8,506 nucleotides of DNA, taken from Bacteroidota bacterium. Lineage in GTDB: Bacteria; Bacteroidota; Ignavibacteria; SZUA-365; JAADGX01. The notes under the pieces are model-generated. The model was not told where the DNA came from, did not search any database, and saw nothing but the letters and a program-made list of their open reading frames with translations. Of the stretch, positions 1-5,840 are shown in pieces (the first letter of the stretch is position 1; every line of letters begins with the position of its first letter). The DNA is taken from positions 1 through 8,506 of the forward strand of contig JALUUP010000388.1 in NCBI GenBank assembly GCA_027021285.1, written 5' to 3'. The position numbers and the translations under genes are program-made.

Positions 1-607
1 CGAATTGGCCCTGCGATCCGAAAAAAAGACGGAAGAATACCAGCGGATACTGGGGAGCCTCCTTGAAGAAATCCTGCGCCTCTCGCGGATACTCGACGAT
101 CTCCTGTTGGTCGCAAAATCCTACACGGGACAGATCGACTTGGAACACCAGCCGATCAACCTCAAGACGCTCCTGGAAGATCTGGCGGATGAAATCGAGA
201 TGTTTACCTCGCAGTTCGGAATCACGTTCGTCCTCGACGAAATTCAACCCGCCGTCATTCACGGAGACGCTCTTCGGTTGCGACGAGTCCTTCTCAACCT
301 GATCGACAATGCCACGAAATACAACCGCGAAGGTGGAACCATCAGGCTCTCGATGAACCGCGATGAGGACTGGGTCTATATCCGCGTGCAGGACACGGGT
401 ATCGGGATACCCGAGGAAGCGCTCGGTAAAATTTTCGACCGCTTCTACAGACACGAGGAAGATCGTTCGCGCAGTAGCGGCGGCACCGGACTCGGTCTTT
501 ATATCGTGAAGTGGATCACGGAATCCCACGGCGGTGAAGTCCTTGTTGAAAGCACTTATCAAAAAGGAAGCACGTTTACATTGAAACTCCCACTCGTCTC
601 ACCCTGA
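1..607 (+). CDS. Sensor histidine kinase, C-terminal part (5' end outside window)
   Basis: The frame is open from the first bases, so the gene begins upstream; the TTG at position 5 is probably not the true start. The first ~40 residues look like the second dimerisation helix of a HisKA domain (an ILRLSRILDDLLLVAKS stretch), with the phospho-accepting His box lying outside the window. The ATP-binding domain is complete: N box with Asn at 308-310 (LLNLIDNATKY), G1 box DTGIGIP from 392, F box FDRFYR from 434, and G2 box GGTGLGL from 479, followed by the usual HGGEVLVES...G.T.TLKLPL ending. These features are those of PhoR/EnvZ-class kinases that phosphorylate an OmpR-family response regulator. 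The sensor part and the partner regulator are not visible. Its place directly upstream of a pilus operon suggests, but does not show, a role in controlling it. No clear intrinsic terminator follows the stop. Confidence 0.95.
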   Translation, partial: ELALRSEKKTEEYQRILGSLLEEILRLSRILDDLLLVAKSYTGQIDLEHQPINLKTLLEDLADEIEMFTSQFGITFVLDEIQPAVIHGDALRLRRVLLNLIDNATKYNREGGTIRLSMNRDEDWVYIRVQDTGIGIPEEALGKIFDRFYRHEEDRSRSSGGTGLGLYIVKWITESHGGEVLVESTYQKGSTFTLKLPLVSP

Positions 608-638
608 CCGTCCCCCTTCCTGCACAGATCAAAGTCAT

Positions 639-651
639 TGCAATATTTGCA
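639..651. promoter_or_regulatory. Putative operator, TGCAA-TAT-TTGCA
   Basis: This is a perfect 13-bp dyad of the form TGyAA-N3-TTrCA. Similar dyads lie at 671-683 and 795-807. A homodimeric DNA-binding protein is the simplest explanation; I do not recognise the regulator. Confidence 0.4.
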
Positions 652-670
652 CAATGTTACATGCAGAAAT

Positions 671-683
671 TGTAAATATTGCA
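671..683. promoter_or_regulatory. Putative operator, TGTAA-ATA-TTGCA
   Basis: This is the second copy of the TGyAA-N3-TTrCA dyad, with one mismatch between its half-sites. Its centre is 32 bp from that of the first copy, close to three helical turns, so both would lie on the same face of the DNA. Confidence 0.35.
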
Positions 684-794
684 CTCCTTCTTGAGCTCGC
701 CTCCTTTTTCGCCCGCATCGAAACACGGCCTCCCAAAACACTTGCCTTAATTATTGGCTGATACGGCCTGTTATCGCCATATTTGAAAAAAACA

Positions 795-807
795 TGTAAA
801 TCTTACA
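795..807. promoter_or_regulatory. Putative operator, TGTAA-ATC-TTACA
   Basis: This is the third copy, a perfect dyad. It lies about 30-45 bp upstream of the proposed promoter core at 830-857, a position suited to an activator, or to a repressor acting with the distal pair. A further half-site, TGTAA at 834-838, lies inside the promoter. Confidence 0.4.
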
Positions 808-824
808 CAGCTTTAATCTTGGAT

Positions 825-842
825 TAAGGTTGCTGTAAGGTT
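825..842 (+). promoter_or_regulatory. Direct repeat TAAGGTT x2, 11-bp period
   Basis: TAAGGTT occurs at 825-831 and 836-842, so the copies start 11 bases apart, about one helical turn. OmpR/PhoB-family response regulators bind tandem direct repeats with this period next to the promoter core. Here the repeat covers the -33 region, leaving 7 bases before the -7 element. The histidine kinase upstream is of the class that partners such regulators. The link is inference. Confidence 0.35.
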
Positions 843-857
843 TGGGCCCTATATTTG
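830..857 (+). promoter_or_regulatory. Putative Bacteroidota-type sigma-A promoter for pilin operon
   Basis: TATATTTG at 850-857 matches the Bacteroidota -7 consensus TAnnTTTG exactly. A TTG at 830-832 lies 17 bases upstream, within the spacing known for the -33 element of that phylum. Transcription would begin at about 861-865, just at the base of the first leader hairpin. No good TTGACA-type -35 box lies at the right distance, so a standard sigma-70 promoter is less convincing. A sigma-54 promoter, common for pilins in Proteobacteria, was looked for and not seen. Confidence 0.5.
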
Positions 858-862
858 TGTCC

Positions 863-878
863 AGATTCTACGGAATCT
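863..878 (+). other. Leader hairpin with UACG (UNCG-type) tetraloop
   Basis: AGATTC at 863-868 pairs perfectly with GAATCT at 873-878 around the loop TACG. In RNA this gives a C-G closed UACG loop, a member of the very stable UNCG tetraloop family. If transcription starts near 862 the mRNA would begin with this stem-loop, an arrangement known to protect the 5' ends of some bacterial mRNAs (ompA is the classic case). Confidence 0.5.
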
Positions 879-884
879 AAAATG

Positions 885-901
885 TTCCGGAAAAGCCGGG
901 A
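885..901 (+). other. Second leader hairpin
   Basis: The arm TTCCGG at 885-890 pairs with CCGGGA at 896-901 (six pairs, one of them a U-G wobble) around the loop AAAAG. It lies six bases after the first hairpin and 24 bases before the ribosome binding site, so it would not block translation. No T-run follows, so it is not a terminator. Confidence 0.45.
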
Positions 902-937
902 CAAGATTTCACAAAACAAAATATCGGAGGTTTTTTT

Positions 938-1318
938 ATGGGCACCCAACAACTTCTTTTGATCATCCTCGGCGTAATCATTGTCGGAATCGCTGTTGTG
1001 GTCGGTGTAAGCATTTTCGGTTCAAACGCCCAGCAGGCGAATGCTGACGCTGTTACGCAGGATTGTCTCCGGATAGCCGCCGGTGCGCAGGCCTATTACA
1101 AGAAGCCCACTATGCTCGGTGGTGGCGGAAACAGCTTCACGGGTTTGACGCTGCAGGATTGTGGATGGTCGAGTTCCACGAACCAGAACGGTTCGTATGC
1201 GTTGAGCAGCATCTCCTCTTCGTCCTTCACCGTTACCGGTACGGGCAACGAGAGTGTGACGGTCACGATGGAAGTGTTCGCGGATTCCGTGGCAACACCA
1301 TCCATCACGTTTAACTAA
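938..1318 (+). CDS. Type IV pilin-like major subunit, non-canonical leader
   Basis: The 126-residue product has a single hydrophobic helix at residues ~6-27 (LLLIILGVIIVGIAVVVGVSIF), then an amphipathic stretch and a small Ser/Thr/Gly-rich, beta-prone domain, the build of a class of small T4P pilins. The start is fixed by GGAGG at 926-930. The leader is only Met-Gly: if a prepilin peptidase cuts after Gly2 the mature protein starts TQQLL and lacks the usual Glu5. Cys43 and Cys75 could form a disulfide. The segment AQAYYKKPTMLGGGGNSFTGL (residues 50-70) is one I recall from pilin-like proteins of Ignavibacteria/Chlorobi. As first gene of the operon, with its own structured leader and strong ribosome binding site, it is probably the abundant fibre subunit. 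Major-subunit status is inference. Confidence 0.8.
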   Translation: MGTQQLLLIILGVIIVGIAVVVGVSIFGSNAQQANADAVTQDCLRIAAGAQAYYKKPTMLGGGGNSFTGLTLQDCGWSSSTNQNGSYALSSISSSSFTVTGTGNESVTVTMEVFADSVATPSITFN

Positions 1319-1361
1319 TAGTTGGCCAGTACGGCTGTTCACAAAAAGGATAGTATAACCA

Positions 1362-2813
1362 ATGGCTGAATTCCGGTTTCAAGGCGTCGTCCCTTCGGGG
1401 AAAGTGATTCAAGGAACACTTACGGCTTCCAATCTCACGGATGCCAAGAGAAAACTCCAGGATCTCTCGAAGGGACGGCCCTTCCGGGTTCAAAAGATCG
1501 AAAAGCGCTCCACGTTCCTCTATAAAGTTCAAAAAGGCGATGACAAGCCCATTATGGGCGAGCAAAAGGCCTTTTCAAAGGATGAAGTCGCTTCCGGTCT
1601 GACGTCCATGGGATATAAAGTCCTCTATGTTCGAAAAAAATGGTTTGACTTCCAGGGCAAACCAAAAACAACCGACATCGTAACCTTTGTCCGCCTGAGT
1701 GCGGACTTGTTGCGTGAACAACTCCCGTACAACGAGATTCTCCAATTGCTCAGCAACGACATAGAGAGTACTCCGTTACGGTCAACAATCAAGGATATTG
1801 CAGCCGACCTTCGACAGGGTAAGGAAGCGGAAAAAGTCTTCGCCAAGCACGAAGGGACACTGGGAAAATTCGTGGCCAAGATGCTCGGTCTCGCTTCCAA
1901 AAGCGGCAACATGATCGACCTCTACGACAGCACGGCGAAATTCATCGAACGCCAGCAGGAATTCAGGAAAAGCATGAAAAGCGCCATGATCATGCCCTCC
2001 ATCACGCTGATCCTGCTCTTCCTCGCTACCCTGTTCTACGTTGCGTACATCTTCCCCGAAACGGCCAGGATGTTTTCCAAGTACGGTATCGAGCTCCCTC
2101 CCATGACGGCGGCCACGCTGGAATTCAGCGACTGGCTCGTAGAAAACATCGTCGTCATCACTTTCATTCATATCGCAGCGTTCGTCGGCGCGTTTTTCTA
2201 TTGGAAATCGGATAAAGGGCGCTTTAATATCGACAAATGGGTGTTAAAAGTTCCCGTATTGGGATCATTGATCCACAAAACTATTATCGAAATTTTCTGT
2301 CGCGTGTTCTATTCCCTTTACAGCGGCTCAGGTGAAAACATCGATGTCATTCGCATCGCCAGCGAGGCGACCGGCAACCGGTACTTCGAAGCACAGGTGA
2401 AGAACGTCGCCATTCCCATGATGCTGAAACACGGCAAAGGTCTTCACGAGTCGTTCGAAGCTTCCGGTGTTTTCACGAAAACTGCTCTTTCACGTTTCCA
2501 TGCTGGTGCGGAAACGGGTACTGTTCGTGCCACGGCGTTGCAGCTCGCCAACTACTACGAGCGGGACACTACATACAAACTCAAAGCAATCGTCGAATAC
2601 GTGCAACTTTTCATTGCTCTCCTCATCATGGTCGTAATGACGGCGATCACCATCGTTTCGTCCGAAACGGCCCTCATCAAGCCTAAGCAGACGCCCGGTT
2701 TCCGGGGAGCAGAGATCACCCTTCTCCTTGCCTTCACTTCCTCCATCACAAGAAAGGTGCGCGCATGGCTATCGCTGCTTCCTCGTCGGGAGAAAAATTC
2801 GTCGACAAGGTAG
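1362..2813 (+). CDS. pilC: T4P/T2SS inner membrane platform protein (PilC/GspF family)
   Basis: The 483-residue protein has the GspF-family layout: a cytoplasmic N-terminal region, a first GspF domain (~109-210), two membrane helices (~212-232 and ~263-282), a second GspF domain (~311-407) with AGAETGTV as its conserved turn, and a last membrane helix (~414-434) followed by a 49-residue tail. It forms the platform on which the extension ATPase acts. The N-terminal region appears duplicated: residues 4-48 and 52-93 both follow the pattern aromatic...G....G...A......A/V...L. It is longer than the usual ~400 residues because of this and the tail. AAGGA at 1346-1350 is the ribosome binding site, 11 bases before the ATG. 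The last 49 bases overlap the ATPase gene in another frame, which suggests coupled translation. Confidence 0.93.
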   Translation: MAEFRFQGVVPSGKVIQGTLTASNLTDAKRKLQDLSKGRPFRVQKIEKRSTFLYKVQKGDDKPIMGEQKAFSKDEVASGLTSMGYKVLYVRKKWFDFQGKPKTTDIVTFVRLSADLLREQLPYNEILQLLSNDIESTPLRSTIKDIAADLRQGKEAEKVFAKHEGTLGKFVAKMLGLASKSGNMIDLYDSTAKFIERQQEFRKSMKSAMIMPSITLILLFLATLFYVAYIFPETARMFSKYGIELPPMTAATLEFSDWLVENIVVITFIHIAAFVGAFFYWKSDKGRFNIDKWVLKVPVLGSLIHKTIIEIFCRVFYSLYSGSGENIDVIRIASEATGNRYFEAQVKNVAIPMMLKHGKGLHESFEASGVFTKTALSRFHAGAETGTVRATALQLANYYERDTTYKLKAIVEYVQLFIALLIMVVMTAITIVSSETALIKPKQTPGFRGAEITLLLAFTSSITRKVRAWLSLLPRREKNSSTR

Positions 2814-4570
2814 GATTTGCGCTGCTGCACAAGGGAATCGTGCAGCCGGAAATCATTACCAAGGCGCTAGCGGTAAAGGAACGGGAGCAAGGTCCGAAAC
2901 AGCGTAATATTGCGCAAATTCTTGTTTCCGATTTCAATATCGACCACGACCTGGTCTTCCGGGAAGTGGCGCATGTGTACGCCTTCAAGGAAGTCAACCT
3001 TGACGAGAGCCTCCTTACCGAGGAACGCCTGAGCTTTATCCGCCAGATGGTGGAAAGCCTGACGCCGGAACAGCGGGAATTCCTGATCGAAGCAAAAGCG
3101 TTGCCGCTGCGGTTTGACGAGAACCAGCCTGAGAAACTGATCATCATCGCAGCGGATCCAACACACCGCGCCCTGCCCCGTATCGCGTACTACTTCCGTG
3201 CCCGCAAGTACGAAGTCGTCTATGCGCGCATCTCACAGCTCCAACCACTCCTTGAAGATTTTCTGCGCAGTGACAACACGTATCTCCAAAGTATCAAGGA
3301 TATCGAGGGAGAAATTTCCGAGGACGATTTCGAGGAAAACCTCGTCGACGAAGAAGCGCTCGACCGTGAAATCAACAAAAGCATGCTCGTCAACCTCTTC
3401 GAGGGTATGCTGGTGGAAGCGGTGCGACAGGGAGCCAGCGACATTCACATCATCCCGGGCAAACGCGGTACGGAATTCCATTTCCGGGTGGACGGTAAGC
3501 TCAAACTCTGGCACCTCCAGGAAGGTACCAGGCCCGAAGCCATCAGCGCCGTTATTAAAGATCGATCGAAGGGCACGGATCGTTTCGATCGCGAGATCGC
3601 CCAGGACGGGTTCATCCAACGTGTCATCGATAACGTGGTCATCCGGTTTCGCGTGTCCGTGCTTCCCGTCGTCGGCCTTGAAATGAGCCAAAAGCTCGAG
3701 AGCATCGTCATCCGAGTCCTGGACAACCGGAAAGTGATCACCGATTTGCGTAAAATCGGCTTCCAGCCGTATGCCTATAAAGTCTTCGTCAAATCCATAC
3801 GAAAACCTCAGGGTATGGTCATCCTTACTGGTCCCACCGGGAGCGGAAAGTCCACCACCCTGGTTGCCGCTCTGCATTCGGTCATCACGCCCGATGTAAA
3901 CGTTCTTACCGTCGAAGACCCAGTCGAATATGTCATCGACGGTGCACGCCAGATCAAACTGGGAGCAAAACTCGATTTCGATCGGGCAATCAGGGCTATT
4001 CTCCGTCACGACCCCGATATCGTCATGGTCGGTGAGATGCGCGACAAGATTACGGCCGAAATCGCCATCAAACTTGCAAACACAGGCCACTTGACGTTTT
4101 CCACGCTGCACACCAACGACGCACCCAGCGCCGTCAGCCGCTTGTACAAGATGGGTATCGAGCCATTCCTGATAGCGTATGCCATCAACCTCATCGTGGC
4201 TCAACGTCTGATCAGAACCCTTTGCGACAAATGCAAACGCAAAGTGGAAAAGGTCGACGTGGCCATTGCCAAGGCAGCGGGTTTTACCGACGAAGAGATC
4301 GCCAATACAACGTTCTATGAACCGGTGGGCTGTCCCAATTGCAACGGCGGGTACAAGGGTCGTGCCGCTATCCACGAAGCCCTGTACTTCACAGCGGACA
4401 TCCGACGAGCCATCCTGCAGTCCGGTTCGGACATCGATGAGGATATTGTCCGCCAGTTGGCACAGAAACACGGGATGCTTTCACTCCGCGCTTCCGCCCG
4501 TGCCCGCGTACTGGAAGGTCGGGCCTGTATATCCGAAGTCTTTGCCGCAACTACCGATGATACTGAATAA
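2765..4570 (+). CDS. pilB: T4P extension ATPase (PilB/GspE family)
   Basis: The 601-residue protein contains an N-terminal T2SSE_N domain (~10-165), a linker rich in Asp/Glu (~178-200), an N2 domain with the signature ASDIHI, and a RecA-like motor. Walker A is GPTGSGKST at 356-364, the Asp box follows as LTVEDPVEY, Walker B is DPDIVMVGEMRD at 416-427, and the His box is HLTFSTLHTND at 442-452. A four-cysteine zinc site is formed by C487/C490 and C523/C526, typical of GspE/PilB and absent from PilT. The family hydrolyses ATP on the cytoplasmic face to drive pilin assembly through the PilC platform. AAAGG at 2753-2757 lies 7 bases before the chosen ATG, inside the end of the pilC gene. A 10-residue loop (304-313) after RVSVLPVV appears longer than in typical PilB and may be lineage-specific. 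Confidence 0.97.
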   Translation: MAIAASSSGEKFVDKVGFALLHKGIVQPEIITKALAVKEREQGPKQRNIAQILVSDFNIDHDLVFREVAHVYAFKEVNLDESLLTEERLSFIRQMVESLTPEQREFLIEAKALPLRFDENQPEKLIIIAADPTHRALPRIAYYFRARKYEVVYARISQLQPLLEDFLRSDNTYLQSIKDIEGEISEDDFEENLVDEEALDREINKSMLVNLFEGMLVEAVRQGASDIHIIPGKRGTEFHFRVDGKLKLWHLQEGTRPEAISAVIKDRSKGTDRFDREIAQDGFIQRVIDNVVIRFRVSVLPVVGLEMSQKLESIVIRVLDNRKVITDLRKIGFQPYAYKVFVKSIRKPQGMVILTGPTGSGKSTTLVAALHSVITPDVNVLTVEDPVEYVIDGARQIKLGAKLDFDRAIRAILRHDPDIVMVGEMRDKITAEIAIKLANTGHLTFSTLHTNDAPSAVSRLYKMGIEPFLIAYAINLIVAQRLIRTLCDKCKRKVEKVDVAIAKAAGFTDEEIANTTFYEPVGCPNCNGGYKGRAAIHEALYFTADIRRAILQSGSDIDEDIVRQLAQKHGMLSLRASARARVLEGRACISEVFAATTDDTE

Positions 4571-4597
4571 TGACGGATAGAGAAAGGAAAACTTGAA

Positions 4598-4747
4598 ATG
4601 GGAATACAGGTAAATACAACCTCCGCTAAAAACAGTCTCGAAACGCAGACCCCGATGCGGTACTGTCAAACTGAAGGCAAAATAAGCGATCACAACGCTG
4701 AGAATACAATCTTGTATATATCAAACCACAGCAAGGGAGGGACATAA
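4598..4747 (+). CDS. Small hypothetical protein, 49 aa, coupled to next gene
   Basis: An ATG at 4598 follows AAAGGA (4583-4588) with a 9-base spacer and opens a 49-codon frame ending at TAA 4745-4747. That stop overlaps the ATG of the next gene as TAATG, the usual sign of translational coupling. The protein is hydrophilic, starts MGIQVNTTSAKNSLE, has one Cys (residue 23) and no membrane segment or motif I know. Except for this frame, 4571-4746 would be an unusually long gap in an otherwise tight operon. It may be a real small protein or only a leader peptide that brings ribosomes to the next start. Confidence 0.4.
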   Translation: MGIQVNTTSAKNSLETQTPMRYCQTEGKISDHNAENTILYISNHSKGGT

Positions 4748-5235
4748 TGGGCACAGGACAAATGATGTTAACGATCGGAGCAATCATGATTCTGTCGCTG
4801 AACGTGCTTACAGTGAACAGGAACATCATTCGCTCCAACGAACAGATGATGGATGCGGAGACGACGCTGGCCGCAAACGCCGCTGCCCGCGGCGTCATCG
4901 AAGAAATACGGTCCAAGTCGTTCGACCAGAATTCGGACATCGGCTTGACCAAGACGGTCAACAGCATGACATCCGTGAACGAGCTTGGCTACGAATCCGG
5001 CGAAACACTTACAACGTTCAACGACGTCGATGACTATAACAACCTGCAGAAAATTGTCTACAGCGACCGCGTCGGCTCGTTCCAAACGTTCACGAAAGTC
5101 GAGTATGTTGACCCCGACCAGCCGGATGTTGTGCGTAAAACGCGTACCGAAGCAAAACGCGTCACCGTCAAGGTGTACAGCCCGTATATCAAGGACACCC
5201 TGAGCATACCGTACATCCGCGGGATATGGAGGTAA
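4747..5235 (+). CDS. Minor pilin-like protein (PilV-like position)
   Basis: The 162-residue product begins MGTGQMMLTIGAIMILSLNV, a Met-Gly start and hydrophobic helix (~6-23) close in form to the main pilin (both read MGT-x-Q). A helical stretch (~24-60) follows, then a polar C-terminal part with VEYVDPDQPDV and a VKVYSPYIKDTLSIPYI ending of beta-strand character. This is the build of a minor pilin or pseudopilin, but Glu5 is missing and I cannot assign it to a named subunit. GGGAGG at 4735-4740 is the ribosome binding site, 6 bases before the ATG. It ends three bases before the next gene, and the ribosome binding site of that gene lies in its last codons. Confidence 0.7.
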   Translation: MGTGQMMLTIGAIMILSLNVLTVNRNIIRSNEQMMDAETTLAANAAARGVIEEIRSKSFDQNSDIGLTKTVNSMTSVNELGYESGETLTTFNDVDDYNNLQKIVYSDRVGSFQTFTKVEYVDPDQPDVVRKTRTEAKRVTVKVYSPYIKDTLSIPYIRGIWR

Positions 5236-5238
5236 GCC

Positions 5239-5796
5239 ATGAATACAGCAATAGACTACATCGGAGCAATGCTGATAGGAGGAATCGTTCTCCTTTCACT
5301 GCTTGCAGCCACGCAGTACCAGAGCGGGCAGCAGGCACGATCCACGCTTGAGACGATATCACAGGACCATCTCAACTACTTCTACGAGATGTTCAACTTT
5401 GACATCACGAAAACCGGATACAATGTTCCAACCGATCCGGCAGTGCTAGAGGCGGATTCCAACGCGATTACCTTTCTCGCCGACCTGGAAGACGACGGTG
5501 ACGTGGATACGATCCGTTACTATGTGGGCACTGTTGACGACTACAGTTGGACTGAAAACCCCGACGACTTTCCGGTGTACCGCCAGGTCAATAACGAAGA
5601 TCCTGTTTCGTGGGGAACGGGAATAACTCTATTTCGCCTCCGCTACTATGATGGAGACGGCGTTGAAACGAGTACCCTTGCCGATATAAAGGGAATAGGT
5701 CTGGAAATTCTCACCCAGAGTCCTCAGGCATACGAGGGCGATTACGGTGGAGCATATGCCAGCGTTACGTTTTATCCCATGAACCTGAACTTATAA
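5239..5796 (+). CDS. Minor pilin-like protein (PilW/GspJ-like)
   Basis: The 185-residue product has an N-terminal hydrophobic helix (~7-25, IGAMLIGGIVLLSLLAA), a helical stretch, and a C-terminal beta-rich domain from ~77 (ITFLADLEDDGDVDTIRYYV...PVYRQVNN...ITLFRLRYYDGDGV...IKGIGLEI). That order of strands resembles PilW/GspJ-type minor pilins, which help form the tip complex that starts the fibre. Asp6 would fall at position +5 if only Met is removed, where classical pilins have Glu5; this may be chance. The start is supported by GGAGG at 5228-5232, 6 bases before the ATG. No canonical prepilin leader is present. Confidence 0.65.
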   Translation: MNTAIDYIGAMLIGGIVLLSLLAATQYQSGQQARSTLETISQDHLNYFYEMFNFDITKTGYNVPTDPAVLEADSNAITFLADLEDDGDVDTIRYYVGTVDDYSWTENPDDFPVYRQVNNEDPVSWGTGITLFRLRYYDGDGVETSTLADIKGIGLEILTQSPQAYEGDYGGAYASVTFYPMNLNL

Positions 5797-5840
5797 CGAG
5801 ATGAGAACTGGAAGTATTCACATAAAAAAGGAGGTACAGC

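Larger units (their letters stand above)
639..683. repeat. Imperfect inverted repeat, 15 bp arms
   Basis: The left arm 639-655 pairs with the right arm 669-683 over 15 base pairs, interrupted only by a two-base bulge (G649, C650), with a 13-base loop. The stem is AT-rich and is not followed by a T-run, so a rho-independent terminator for the kinase gene is possible but not typical. Each arm also contains its own smaller dyad (639-651 and 671-683), which favours a protein-binding site made of two similar half-modules 32 bp apart. Confidence 0.6.
608..937 (+). promoter_or_regulatory. Intergenic regulatory region between kinase and pilin
   Basis: These 330 bases hold no credible gene. They are more AT-rich than the flanking genes and contain, in order, an imperfect 15-bp inverted repeat (639-683), a perfect 13-bp dyad (795-807), a TTAATC-TTG-GATTAA dyad (813-827), a direct repeat of TAAGGTT 11 bases apart (825-842), a Bacteroidota-like promoter (830-857), and two small hairpins (863-878 and 885-901) in the predicted 5' leader. 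A strong ribosome binding site, GGAGG at 926-930, sits 7 bases before the pilin ATG and is followed by a run of seven T. The density of dyads suggests a regulated promoter. Confidence 0.7.

Noticed and set aside
639..683. Intrinsic terminator after the kinase gene
   Set aside because: The stem is AT-rich with a bulge and a 13-base loop and lacks a following T-run; a protein-binding role fits better.
559..741. Minus-strand 60-codon frame into the intergenic region
   Set aside because: No ribosome binding site, it overlaps the kinase end, and the Cys/Arg-rich product resembles nothing known.
608..937. Sigma-54 promoter for the pilin
   Set aside because: No TGGCAC-N5-TTGC-type pair was found on the coding strand; the TAnnTTTG element is a better match.
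1319..1361. Terminator or attenuator between pilin and platform gene
   Set aside because: Only a 3-bp GCC/GGC stem can form and no T-run follows.
3233..4471. Long open frame of 412 codons on the minus strand
   Set aside because: It lies wholly opposite the ATPase gene, whose motifs are all intact; the minus-strand product shows no recognisable domain and is a shadow of codon bias.
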